Part shown: positions 1-7,518 of the stretch, in pieces
How the letters are laid out: every line of letters starts with the position of its first letter
How positions within the stretch are numbered: the first letter of the stretch is position 1
Assembly (NCBI RefSeq): GCF_042850985.1
Contig: NZ_AP031415.1
Coordinates: forward strand, 2,108,001 to 2,172,000
Source: Allocoprobacillus sp002160865
GTDB taxonomy: Bacteria; Bacillota_I; Bacilli_A; Erysipelotrichales; Coprobacillaceae
DNA length: 64,000 bases
Reading direction: 5' to 3'
Notes under the pieces: model-generated
The model's input: only the letters and a program-made list of their open reading frames with translations
Told to the model about the DNA's origin: nothing
The model's database searches: none
Program-made: the position numbers and the translations under genes

Positions 1-1118
1 ATACAAAAGAAGATATTGCCCAAATCGCTCAAAAGATTACCGAAATAGATACAAAAATAGAATCAGCTGAAAGTGAATTAAATTATGTACAAAAAAATAT
101 TGAAAAATTAAAAAAAGAAGTACAAGAACAAAGTGAAAAACTTCAAGAACGTTTGTATAGTATGCAAACAACGCTTAATTCAAATATTTTTACAACATAT
201 ATCTTTGGTGCTGATACTATTTCTGATTTCATGAGTCGTATTATCAACATTAAAGAAATTACCAATTATGATAATGAACTGATTGATCAAATCAATGAAA
301 ATATAAAAGAAGTACAAAAACAAGAAACAACTTTAAAGAATTTAAAAGCATCTCTAGAAGATGATAAAAAAGAACAGGCAAGTCTGCAAAAAACATTCCA
401 GGCAAAATTAACTGAACAAAATAAGACAGTTGCAAGTAACACATCTCAAGCAGCGAAAAACCAAGAATCTATTGAATCTATTCAAAAGAACTTAGCCGCT
501 ATCCAAAAAGCATCTGATGCTTCAAAAGTGAACCATGTTTCTCAGGCAACACCTAATAAAAAACCATCTTCTAGTCAATCAACCCAAAAACCATCGCAAA
601 ATGAATCAAGCAATACCAATGATGATTCTTCTCAAAAAGAAGAACAAAAAGAAGAACAAAATCAAGAAGAAAATAATACATCTTCTGATAGCAATTTATC
701 ATCTAATGAAGAATTAGGTTTAGCTATTGCTAATAAGGCATTAACACGTCAAGGTTATATGTATGTATGGGGTGGTTGTCATACAATGAGTGAAGTTAAA
801 AATCCAAATCAGACAAAATTTGATTGTTCTGGTTTAGTTTGCTGGGCTCATTATCAATGTGGTGTAAACATTGGTGTTCAATCAACCAAATGGAATCTTG
901 CAACAGCAGGAAAATCTGTTTCAAAAGCAAATATACAGGCAGGAGATATTATTCTCTTTAGTGACAATGGTGCCTTTAGTGGTGTTCATCATGTAGGAAT
1001 CTATATTGGAGATAATAAAATGGTTCATGCTCCTTCAACAGGAAAACCTGTTCAAGTTGCTGATTTAAGTTATAGCTATTGGCAAAATGAATGGTATACT
1101 TGTCGTCGTTTATATTAG
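1..1118 (+). CDS. NlpC/P60 (C40) peptidoglycan hydrolase, N-terminus cut by window edge
   Basis: Likely secreted endopeptidase that cuts peptidoglycan stem peptides. The frame is open from base 3, so the true start and signal peptide lie outside the window. The visible N-terminal half is a charged coiled coil rich in Gln, Lys and Glu, followed by a Ser/Gln/Asn/Glu-rich low-complexity linker and a C-terminal NlpC/P60 domain. The catalytic Cys is in FDCSGLVCW, the His in GVHHVGIYIG and a third conserved His in MVHAPS. This coiled-coil plus NlpC layout resembles PcsB/CwlO-type division hydrolases. A U-tailed hairpin follows the stop at once, so it ends its transcript. Confidence 0.9.
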   Translation, partial: TKEDIAQIAQKITEIDTKIESAESELNYVQKNIEKLKKEVQEQSEKLQERLYSMQTTLNSNIFTTYIFGADTISDFMSRIINIKEITNYDNELIDQINENIKEVQKQETTLKNLKASLEDDKKEQASLQKTFQAKLTEQNKTVASNTSQAAKNQESIESIQKNLAAIQKASDASKVNHVSQATPNKKPSSSQSTQKPSQNESSNTNDDSSQKEEQKEEQNQEENNTSSDSNLSSNEELGLAIANKALTRQGYMYVWGGCHTMSEVKNPNQTKFDCSGLVCWAHYQCGVNIGVQSTKWNLATAGKSVSKANIQAGDIILFSDNGAFSGVHHVGIYIGDNKMVHAPSTGKPVQVADLSYSYWQNEWYTCRRLY

Positions 1119-1141
1119 ACATCATCATGATGTCTTTTTTT
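1117..1141 (+). terminator. Intrinsic terminator of the NlpC/P60 gene
   Basis: An 8-bp stem, AGACATCA/TGATGTCT with a 3-nt loop, is followed by a run of T. It begins at the stop codon. Confidence 0.85.
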
Positions 1142-1146
1142 CATGA

Positions 1147-1175
1147 TAAAAGGCGATACAATGATTGCCTTTTAT
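1147..1175 (-). terminator. Intrinsic terminator of the rubredoxin/NagB-like operon
   Basis: On the minus strand AAAAGGC pairs with GCCTTTT across a loop of about 12 nt, just past the stop codon of the NagB-like gene. Convergent with the preceding plus-strand terminator. Confidence 0.65.
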
Positions 1176-1891
1176 AATCGAGATTCATCTTCAATTGACA
1201 ACAAAGAAGCTGCTGCTTCATCACAGATCACCGTAAAATTAGGATGAAGCTTTAAAACTGTTGCAGGAACTTCTTCATTAATAGGTTCTTCAATAAAACG
1301 TTTAAAAATTTCTGCTTTTTCATGACCATCTACAATCATGACCAGATGATTGACACGCATCAAACTCTTAGCCCCCATCGTAATCGTATAAGGTTGTCGT
1401 GGTCTTTCACCATAAGTTGGATTGACTGCTAATTTATCCTTATATTCCATACAGTAAGTATAACTATCAAATTGTGTACAACGTGGACAATTCCCACAAA
1501 AATGACCATCATGTCCTAGACCAATCACCATGACATCAATGCCTCCAGCTTGACGAATCTGCCAGTCATAATCATGCCAGTTATCAAGCGTGATACGATG
1601 AATATGTTCTTCTAAAATATGTGCCGGTTCAAAAAACATCTCTTTCATCTCAGCCCAGTTTGTTCCATATTTTTCACCAATAAATGGATTTTCATCAAAT
1701 AAATAATATTCCACATCCTTAAATTTCTTTTGATCCTTCACAAGAGGAATCATCATTTCATATAAAAGACGTGGTGTTCTTCCCGATGTCAATGAAATAT
1801 TGACTCTTTTATCTTGCAACATAGCACCAAGTAAAATATACATAGCATTTTCACTCATGGCTTTGACATCTTTTTCAATAACTAATTTCAT
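1172..1891 (-). CDS. NagB/6-phosphogluconolactonase-family sugar-phosphate isomerase-like protein
   Basis: 239 aa. Family members deaminate and isomerise glucosamine-6-phosphate or hydrolyse 6-phosphogluconolactone. Visible family blocks are the phosphate-binding LTSGRTPRLLYEM near residue 35, YLFDENPF, and GLGHDGHFCGN (GxGxDGH block) near residue 125. The canonical NagB text around these blocks differs (FCGNCPRC instead of IAFNEP), so the substrate is uncertain. The ATG at 1891 has AAGGA at good spacing and overlaps the upstream stop as ATGA, which argues for translational coupling to two iron-sulfur/rubredoxin proteins, an unusual partnership. Confidence 0.75.
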   Translation of the reverse strand: MKLVIEKDVKAMSENAMYILLGAMLQDKRVNISLTSGRTPRLLYEMMIPLVKDQKKFKDVEYYLFDENPFIGEKYGTNWAEMKEMFFEPAHILEEHIHRITLDNWHDYDWQIRQAGGIDVMVIGLGHDGHFCGNCPRCTQFDSYTYCMEYKDKLAVNPTYGERPRQPYTITMGAKSLMRVNHLVMIVDGHEKAEIFKRFIEEPINEEVPATVLKLHPNFTVICDEAAASLLSIEDESRL

Positions 1892-2514
1892 AATGATCCT
1901 TCCTTTTCTATTCTTTCTAATTGTTTTCCTGTTGCCCTGCAAATAGGACAAACAGGTGTTTCATTATTTTTAACTTCAAAAATGGCACCACACACAAGAC
2001 AATGATATTGAATCGTAGTAACTTCATGAAATGATATCTTTGTTAATAAGTTTTGAGCAACATCCGTTGGAAAATCATCACATGGAGGATTTTCTACAAA
2101 AGATTCAAGTAATTGCTGGGTATTAGCACTTTGAGGTAACATAAATCCTGCTTCACGCATGATATCTTCATGAACTAAGCGAATAGATTTTACAAATGCC
2201 TTCATTAAACGATACAATTCATCATTATGACTATTCATCAATTGTCTGGCAAGTTGCTCCTGTTTCGCCTTTTGTGTTGTTAATGTATGAGATAAATGAA
2301 CAAGAGAAAGGTCTTTTGATTGTTGAGGTGGATAAGTCAGTGGAACAAGGGAGATAGCTCCACTTGGACATGCTTTGGCACAATCACCACATCCAATACA
2401 TTTTTTCACATCAATGATACTGTCTTCTGTATCTGTTGCTCCTACTGGGCAAACATAAAGACAAAGGCAATCTTTTGTACATAAGCGAATATTTCTTACA
2501 GCTATGTATTTCAT
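1888..2514 (-). CDS. Ferredoxin-type 4Fe-4S protein with C-terminal rubredoxin-like domain
   Basis: 208 aa, probably a cytoplasmic electron carrier. The N-terminal 50 residues hold cysteine clusters of a ferredoxin, including CIGCGDCAKACP and an earlier Cys group CTKDCLCLYVCP. A helical middle section follows, and the C-terminus carries CLVCGAIF...CPIC, a rubredoxin-like pair of CxxC knuckles near residues 170-190. It is the middle gene of a three-gene operon with ATGA overlaps at both ends. Electron partners are not evident from sequence; the neighbour upstream carries two more rubredoxin domains. Confidence 0.8.
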   Translation of the reverse strand: MKYIAVRNIRLCTKDCLCLYVCPVGATDTEDSIIDVKKCIGCGDCAKACPSGAISLVPLTYPPQQSKDLSLVHLSHTLTTQKAKQEQLARQLMNSHNDELYRLMKAFVKSIRLVHEDIMREAGFMLPQSANTQQLLESFVENPPCDDFPTDVAQNLLTKISFHEVTTIQYHCLVCGAIFEVKNNETPVCPICRATGKQLERIEKEGSL

Positions 2515-3146
2515 CCAGCCTCCCTCCCCTCTATTTTTTCAAATTTCCATGCTGGAACTTTACACACCGGACATAATTCTGGTGCTTCATCTCCAACAAA
2601 CACAAAACCACATACTGAACATACCCAGACAGATGTATTTTTCAAAAATGCTCCTTGATCTTGACGATAACGCATTAATAACGAATGCAAAATAGCTGTT
2701 ACCTTTTCACCCCAGACACAAATACGTTGTGTCCCTCGATCAGCCACCTGCTTTGCATATCCATGTAAAGCAGGATAATATTGTGATAAATCTTCCTGCA
2801 ACAACTGTTCTAAAACGTCTACACTCGCATTATCTTCATTTTCTACATGTGCTGTGAATACATCAGATAATGTTTTCAAAAGCAAAGCTTCTTCGTCTTT
2901 ATATTGTTTTTCACATCCACGCTGTAAATTCGAACAAATCGCTGCCAATTCTCCTAAAGAATAAACTATATCTCCTTCTGTTAATATATTCATGTCTGTT
3001 GTCTTTGTTTCTTTTTCTTCTTTGACAAACAAAGACTGATCAGCTTTACATATAGGACAGACCCATGACTCTGGCAATTGTTGAAACGTTAAATCTTCTT
3101 GACTTTCATCATAAACATATCCACAAATAGAACATACATATTTCAT
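2511..3146 (-). CDS. Rubredoxin - helical domain - rubredoxin fusion protein
   Basis: 211 aa. The N-terminus is a rubredoxin (CSICGYVYD...CPIC), the centre is a helical segment reminiscent of rubrerythrin-type proteins, and the C-terminus is a second rubredoxin (CSVCGFVFVGDEAPELCPVC). Such proteins shuttle electrons to oxygen- or peroxide-reducing enzymes in anaerobes; the centre lacks an obvious set of ExxH diiron ligands, so catalytic peroxidase activity is doubtful. The ATG at 3146 is preceded by AAGGAGG. First gene of the operon; its stop overlaps the next start as ATGA. Confidence 0.82.
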   Translation of the reverse strand: MKYVCSICGYVYDESQEDLTFQQLPESWVCPICKADQSLFVKEEKETKTTDMNILTEGDIVYSLGELAAICSNLQRGCEKQYKDEEALLLKTLSDVFTAHVENEDNASVDVLEQLLQEDLSQYYPALHGYAKQVADRGTQRICVWGEKVTAILHSLLMRYRQDQGAFLKNTSVWVCSVCGFVFVGDEAPELCPVCKVPAWKFEKIEGREAG

Positions 3147-3297
3147 GACAAAACCTCCTTCCTTTTTATTGATTGTCCTTTTCTTTATTATATAATGTAG
3201 ATATATATTATTCATTAAAAACAAAACTTTTCAAAAAGAAAATCAATATTTCACTGAAAAACCTTCAAAAGAAATTATATTATATTTTTAAACAAAT

Positions 3298-3321
3298 AAA
3301 AAAACACTGATTTGATCAGTG
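3298..3321 (-). terminator. Intrinsic terminator behind tRNA-Glu
   Basis: Stem CACTGAT/ATCAGTG with loop CAA on the minus strand, then a run of T, 12 bases past the tRNA 3' end. Confidence 0.8.
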
Positions 3322-3332
3322 CGTTTTAACAT

Positions 3333-3408
3333 TGGTAGTCCGTAGGGGGTTCGAACCCCTGAATGCTAGGATGAGAACCTAGTGTGTTGACCACTTCACC
3401 AACGGACC
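3333..3408 (-). tRNA. tRNA-Glu(CTC)
   Basis: 76 nt with encoded CCA. The acceptor stem GGTCCGT pairs with ACGGACT (first pair G-U), the anticodon loop is TTCTCAT giving CTC, and the T arm carries GGTTCGAACCCC. It decodes GAG, an uncommon isoacceptor in an AT-rich genome. Confidence 0.93.
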
Positions 3409-3425
3409 AAATATTGACAATATAT

Positions 3426-3453
3426 AGTATATCACTCTTAAATCAAGTGTAAA
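3426..3453 (-). promoter_or_regulatory. Promoter of tRNA-Glu
   Basis: Minus-strand TTTACA, 16-bp spacer, TATACT, ending 18 bases upstream of the tRNA 5' end. Confidence 0.7.
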
Positions 3454-3697
3454 GATTTTTTTAAAATAAATGCAATAAATAAGGAATAAAAAGCATTAAT
3501 ATGATGGAATGATGAATTTATTATAAATATCATGTTGGGATTGAGTGAACAGCATTTGAATGATATAATGAAAGCGAAAAAAATTAAGAAATTGTTTTGA
3601 TATTGACGACATAAATGTGTATAATCTCATTAAAAAGAGAAATAGAGTTATAAATAGATTGATGATTGGATATATATTAAAGAAAGGAAATAAACAC

Positions 3698-4963
3698 ATG
3701 GCAGAAGTAATTGCGATAGATGGTGGATATAAATTAAATGGAACTGTAAGAATTAGTGGAGCGAAGAATGCGACTGTTGCTTTGATTCCCGCAGCCGTAT
3801 TATCTGAAGGCCCTGTAGAGATTTTAGGAGTCCCTGAAATTTCAGATGTTGCTGCATTGGCAACACTTTTAAAGGAGTTAAAATGTGATGTAGAGATTGA
3901 TGGAGAACGTATCAAGATTGATCCTACACATATGGAAGATATTGCATTAGTGAGTGATGCAGTCAATAAACTAAGAGCTTCTTATTATTTTATGGGAGCC
4001 TTACTCGGAAAATATAAACGTGTTAAAATAAAAATGCCCGGAGGATGCTATTTAGGGCCACGTCCTATTGATCTTCATCTCAAAGGTTTTGAAGCTTTGG
4101 GAGCAAATATTACTTATGAAAATGATACTTATTTATTGGAAGCTAAAGAATTGATTGGAACTTCTATTTATTTAGATTTTGCATCAGTTGGAGCAACGAT
4201 TAATATTATGTTAGCAGCTGTCAAAGCCAAAGGTAAAACTGTGATTGAAAATGCTGCGAAAGAACCAGAAATTATTGATGTGGCAAACCTTCTGACAAAG
4301 ATGGGAGCGAAAATTAGAGGTGTAGGAACTGATACAATTACGATTGATGGTGTGGAACATTTAAATGGAACATTCCATGAAATTATTCCAGATCGTATTG
4401 AAGCAGGAACATTTTTGATTATTGCTGCGGCGGCTGGAGAAAAAGTGATTGTTCAAAATATTATTCCTCAGCATTTAGAAGCGTTAATTTCTAAACTCAA
4501 AGAAATGGGTATTCAAATGGATGTTGTGGGAGATAGTATTGTGGTTTATGGTAGAGAAGGTGATTTAAAACCAGTCAACATTAAAACACAAATTTATCCT
4601 GGCTTTGCAACTGATTTACAACAACCTCTTACAACTCTTTTAACACAGGCTAGTGGTGATTCTCATGTCAAAGAAACCATTTATATTGAAAGATTTAAAC
4701 ATTGTCCTCAATTAAATAAAATGGGTGCTCACATTGATTTAAAAGAAGCTGAAAGCATTATTCATGGAGCAACACCATTACATGGTACTAGGGTTGAAGC
4801 AACAGATTTACGCTGTGGAGCTGCTTTGGTTGTTGCTGGTTTAATTGCTCAGGGAAGAACAGAAATTACAAATGTTTATCATATTGATCGAGGATATGAT
4901 AATATCGACCATAAACTCATTACATTAGGTGCTCATATTACAAGATATCATATTGATGAATAA
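3698..4963 (+). CDS. murA: UDP-N-acetylglucosamine 1-carboxyvinyltransferase
   Basis: 421 aa, full length. Transfers enolpyruvate from PEP to UDP-GlcNAc, the first committed step of peptidoglycan synthesis in the cytoplasm. The catalytic Cys is Cys117 in MPGGCYLGPRP, matching Cys115 of E. coli MurA, so the enzyme should be fosfomycin-sensitive. Other family landmarks are ISGAKNA near residue 20 and GATINIML mid-protein. The ATG at 3698 follows AAAGGAAA and starts MAEVIAIDG; the frame extends upstream, but that stretch is not family-like. Firmicutes often have two MurA paralogues; which one this is cannot be told here. Confidence 0.95.
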   Translation: MAEVIAIDGGYKLNGTVRISGAKNATVALIPAAVLSEGPVEILGVPEISDVAALATLLKELKCDVEIDGERIKIDPTHMEDIALVSDAVNKLRASYYFMGALLGKYKRVKIKMPGGCYLGPRPIDLHLKGFEALGANITYENDTYLLEAKELIGTSIYLDFASVGATINIMLAAVKAKGKTVIENAAKEPEIIDVANLLTKMGAKIRGVGTDTITIDGVEHLNGTFHEIIPDRIEAGTFLIIAAAAGEKVIVQNIIPQHLEALISKLKEMGIQMDVVGDSIVVYGREGDLKPVNIKTQIYPGFATDLQQPLTTLLTQASGDSHVKETIYIERFKHCPQLNKMGAHIDLKEAESIIHGATPLHGTRVEATDLRCGAALVVAGLIAQGRTEITNVYHIDRGYDNIDHKLITLGAHITRYHIDE

Positions 4964-4984
4964 AAAATGAAAAAACTATTGTTT

Positions 4985-5064
4985 TTATCGTCAAGAAATG
5001 CTATTATAATTGGGCAACTTACTTTGAAGTAGCAAATATTTCAAGGCGGAAGGAGAAATGAAAA
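4985..5064 (+). promoter_or_regulatory. rpmE promoter and short leader
   Basis: A consensus -10 TATAAT lies at 5005-5010, but no strong -35 is visible. The following leader of about 45 nt contains a small dyad TACTT/AAGTA and then GGCGGAAGGAG. Its length and place suit an L31-type autoregulatory leader, but I cannot confirm a consensus fold. Confidence 0.45.
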
Positions 5065-5268
5065 ATGAAAAAAGGAATTCATCCAGATTATAAAAAAGTC
5101 AAAGTGATTTGTACTTCTTGTGGAGCTGAATTTGAAAGTGGATCAGTATTAAACGAAATTCGTGTTGATACATGTTCAAATTGCCATCCATTCTATACAG
5201 GAAAACAAAGATTTGCAAGTGCTGATGGACGTGTAGAAAAATTCAATAAAAAATACGGACTTAAATAA
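5065..5268 (+). CDS. rpmE: 50S ribosomal protein L31 (bL31), zinc-ribbon form
   Basis: 67 aa, usual length. Large-subunit protein near the central protuberance. It carries the zinc-binding form with CTSCG near residue 16 and CSNC near residue 37, then the family signature HPFYTGKQRF. RBS GGAAGGAG with ATG at 5065. Single-gene unit between its own -10 element and a strong terminator. Confidence 0.95.
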   Translation: MKKGIHPDYKKVKVICTSCGAEFESGSVLNEIRVDTCSNCHPFYTGKQRFASADGRVEKFNKKYGLK

Positions 5269-5272
5269 TAAG

Positions 5273-5295
5273 AACCTGCCAATGGCAGGTTTTTT
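5273..5295 (+). terminator. rpmE intrinsic terminator
   Basis: AACCTGCC, loop AAT, GGCAGGTT followed by Ts. Confidence 0.9.
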
Positions 5296-5355
5296 ATTTC
5301 ATCATAATCTTTTCTATTATATAGGCATAAAAACAAAAGTTATCAATTCATTTCA

Positions 5356-5949
5356 TTATTTTTGACGATGTTCTCCTTTTTGATATAAAGCAACGATAAT
5401 ATCTGCGACTTCTTCAATACCAAAATCACTATTAATCGTCAAATCAAAATTCTTTAACTGTCCCCATTTCTTTGTTGTATAATAATTATAATAATTACTT
5501 CTGGCCTTATCTTTTTTCATAACAAATTTTTTATAATCATCATGTTCTTCTTGATAATCTTCTTTGACACGTCTTACTCTTGACTCAAAAGGTGCATGAA
5601 TAAAAATAGTGAGCACATCATCAAAATCTTCCAAAATATAATCAGCAACTCCATTAACAATAATACATGTATCATTTTCAGCAATATGACGAATAATTTT
5701 AGATTGCATTGCAAAAACCTGATCATTCAATGGTAAAGTAAAAGCTGTAGAAGATAAAGTATACATAAAACTTGAAGATTTTTCTTCAGATACACGGCGA
5801 ATTGTATCAACATCAAATCCCAATTCTCTTGCAGCAAGATCAATAATTTCATTATCATAATAAAAGATTCCCAATTTCTCTGCAACACGTTGAGCAATTA
5901 AACGACCACCAGATCCATATTCTCTTGCGATTGTAATAATTCTAGGCAT
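5356..5949 (-). CDS. Cytidylate kinase-like P-loop protein
   Basis: 197 aa, cytoplasmic. Begins MPRIITIAREYGSGGR, the variant P-loop (REYGSGG) of the cytidylate-kinase-like family PF13189, followed by YYDNEII and, in the second half, an arginine-rich lid with FIHAPFESRVRRV. The family probably phosphorylates nucleotides or related small molecules, but it is distinct from Cmk and its substrate is not established. RBS GGAGG upstream of ATG at 5949. Monocistronic, convergent with rpmE. Confidence 0.8.
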   Translation of the reverse strand: MPRIITIAREYGSGGRLIAQRVAEKLGIFYYDNEIIDLAARELGFDVDTIRRVSEEKSSSFMYTLSSTAFTLPLNDQVFAMQSKIIRHIAENDTCIIVNGVADYILEDFDDVLTIFIHAPFESRVRRVKEDYQEEHDDYKKFVMKKDKARSNYYNYYTTKKWGQLKNFDLTINSDFGIEEVADIIVALYQKGEHRQK

Positions 5950-6072
5950 AAATACCCCTCCTTTATAATTCTATTTTATCATATTTTTAAATCCATGTTA
6001 AATTTTTCATAAATGAAAAAGTTGTTTTTTTATGTTCAAATTTGTATAATAAATACACAAAGGAGTTGAATT

Positions 6073-6822
6073 ATGGAATTTCATATTTTAGCAAGTGGCT
6101 CAAAAGGTAATGCTACATTCATTTATGATCAACAATGTGGAATATTGATTGATTGTGGAATTACCCGAAAACAACTTTTATTTAAATTAAATCAATTAGG
6201 ATTTCAAGAAAATGACATTACATATGTTTTTTTAACCCATGATCATTATGACCACAATAAAAATATTCATATCTTTGATGCAGGAAAAATTTATAGTGCT
6301 AAAAAGAATATCAAAGACTTAGATGAATACCATACGCTTGTTCCTTACACACATCGTCAATTTGGTGTTTTTGATGTTTTCACATTAAGAACATCTCATG
6401 ATGCCAGTGATCCCATTGGTTTTGTGATTAGTAATGGACAAGAACAACTATTGTATATGACGGATACAGGCTATGTATCACAAAAAAATCGTCAATTTAT
6501 GAAAAATCTTGATTATTATATTATTGAAAGTAATCATGATATTGAAATGTTGATGGCGACTAAAAGACCCATGTTTTTAAAGAATCGTATTTTAAATGAT
6601 ATGGGACATCTTAACAATGAATATAGTGCCCATTTGATGTGTGAGGTTATTGGAGAAAAAACAAAAGAAATTGTATTGGCACACTTATCGCAAGAAGCCA
6701 ATACAGAAGAACTGGCTCTAGCAACTTATCGACAAGTATTTCAAGAAGAACAAATTGCTTTTTCAAATATTAAAGTGGCCAGTCAAATTGATGTTGTATC
6801 AGGAGGAAATTATGAAAATTAA
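6073..6822 (+). CDS. walJ: MBL-fold metallo-hydrolase, WalJ/YycJ family
   Basis: 249 aa. Beta-lactamase-fold nuclease-like hydrolase; in Bacillus the homologue lies in the walRK neighbourhood and is linked to wall/DNA homeostasis. Metal ligands are visible in LTHDHYDHNKNI (HxHxDH) near residue 60 and in TSHDASDPIGF and YMTDTGY further on; SGSKGNATFI at the N-terminus is typical. RBS AAAGGAG with ATG at 6073. The next gene, rlmH, starts inside its 3' end, the same order as yycJ..rlmH in other Firmicutes; walRK and htrA are not here. Confidence 0.85.
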   Translation: MEFHILASGSKGNATFIYDQQCGILIDCGITRKQLLFKLNQLGFQENDITYVFLTHDHYDHNKNIHIFDAGKIYSAKKNIKDLDEYHTLVPYTHRQFGVFDVFTLRTSHDASDPIGFVISNGQEQLLYMTDTGYVSQKNRQFMKNLDYYIIESNHDIEMLMATKRPMFLKNRILNDMGHLNNEYSAHLMCEVIGEKTKEIVLAHLSQEANTEELALATYRQVFQEEQIAFSNIKVASQIDVVSGGNYEN

Positions 6823-7291
6823 AATGATTTGTGTTGGTAAATTAAAAGAAAAGTATTTAGAAGAAGGAGTCAAAGAGTATTTAAAAAGATTATCAGCTTA
6901 TTGTGATGTAGAAGTCATAGAAGTTGGAGATGAAAGAATACCTGAAAATCCTTCATTAGCTGAAGAAATGATTGTCAAATCTAAAGAAGGTCGACGTATT
7001 TTAGATAAAGTGAAACAAGATGATTATATGATTTTATTAGATGTTCAAGGAAAAGAAGTAGACTCTATTCAATTTGCTGAATCTATTGAAGATTGTATGC
7101 TTCATGGTAAAAGTACGATTGATTTTGTCATTGGTGGTTCTTTAGGACATGGTGAAGATGTTCTGACAAGAGCCAATAAATGTATTAGCTTTTCTAAAAT
7201 GACTTTCCCTCATCAGCTTATGCGTGTTATTCTAGCTGAACAGATTTATCGTGCATTTAAAATTATAAGAAAAGAAACATATCATAAATAA
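6812..7291 (+). CDS. rlmH: 23S rRNA (pseudouridine1915-N3)-methyltransferase
   Basis: 159 aa, the exact family length. SPOUT-fold methyltransferase that modifies helix 69 of 23S rRNA. Seen: VGKLKEKYLEEGV at the N-terminus, FVIGGSLGHG (SAM knot) near residue 105, and the family C-terminus ending IRKETYHK. The ATG at 6812 has AGGAGG and overlaps walJ by 11 bp, implying coupling. Ends at a palindromic terminator. Confidence 0.96.
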   Translation: MKIKMICVGKLKEKYLEEGVKEYLKRLSAYCDVEVIEVGDERIPENPSLAEEMIVKSKEGRRILDKVKQDDYMILLDVQGKEVDSIQFAESIEDCMLHGKSTIDFVIGGSLGHGEDVLTRANKCISFSKMTFPHQLMRVILAEQIYRAFKIIRKETYHK

Positions 7292-7311
7292 CCACAGCTG
7301 TGGTTATTTTT
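7290..7311 (+). terminator. walJ-rlmH terminator
   Basis: AACCACAG directly abuts CTGTGGTT, followed by ATTTTT. It overlaps the rlmH stop codon. Confidence 0.75.
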
Positions 7312-7354
7312 AATATGAATCAAAGATAGTTTTTTAAGTCATAAAGTGATAAAA

Positions 7355-7380
7355 TAAAAAAAGAACCACAATCGTGATTC
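7355..7380 (-). terminator. Terminator behind tRNA-Gln
   Basis: Minus strand GAATCAC, loop GATT, GTGGTTC (one G-U pair), then seven T. Confidence 0.75.
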
Positions 7381-7394
7381 CTTTATAAACACAA

Positions 7395-7470
7395 TGGCTG
7401 GGGTACTTGGATTCGAACCAAGGAAATGTCAGATTCAGAGTCTGATGCCTTACCACTTGGCTATACCCCA
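7395..7470 (-). tRNA. tRNA-Gln(CTG)
   Basis: 76 nt with encoded CCA. Starts TGGGGTATAGCCAAGTGG, the usual bacterial tRNA-Gln 5' half with a weak U1-A72 pair; anticodon loop CTCTGAA gives CTG. Discriminator base G. Confidence 0.95.
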
Positions 7471-7482
7471 ATCACAACGTTT

Positions 7483-7511
7483 ATTATATATCTTTTTTTA
7501 AAAGGAGTAAA
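7483..7511 (-). promoter_or_regulatory. tRNA-Gln promoter overlapping the gltX leader
   Basis: Minus strand TTTACT, 17-bp spacer, TATAAT. The -35 lies 8 bases upstream of the gltX start codon and shares bases with its Shine-Dalgarno area, so the two divergent genes may interfere. Confidence 0.65.
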
Positions 7512-7518
7512 GAGGAAA

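Noticed and set aside
535..717. 60-aa frame inside the NlpC gene
   Set aside because: Shadow of the repetitive linker of the NlpC/P60 gene in another frame; Lys/Asn-rich only because of the AT-rich repeat.
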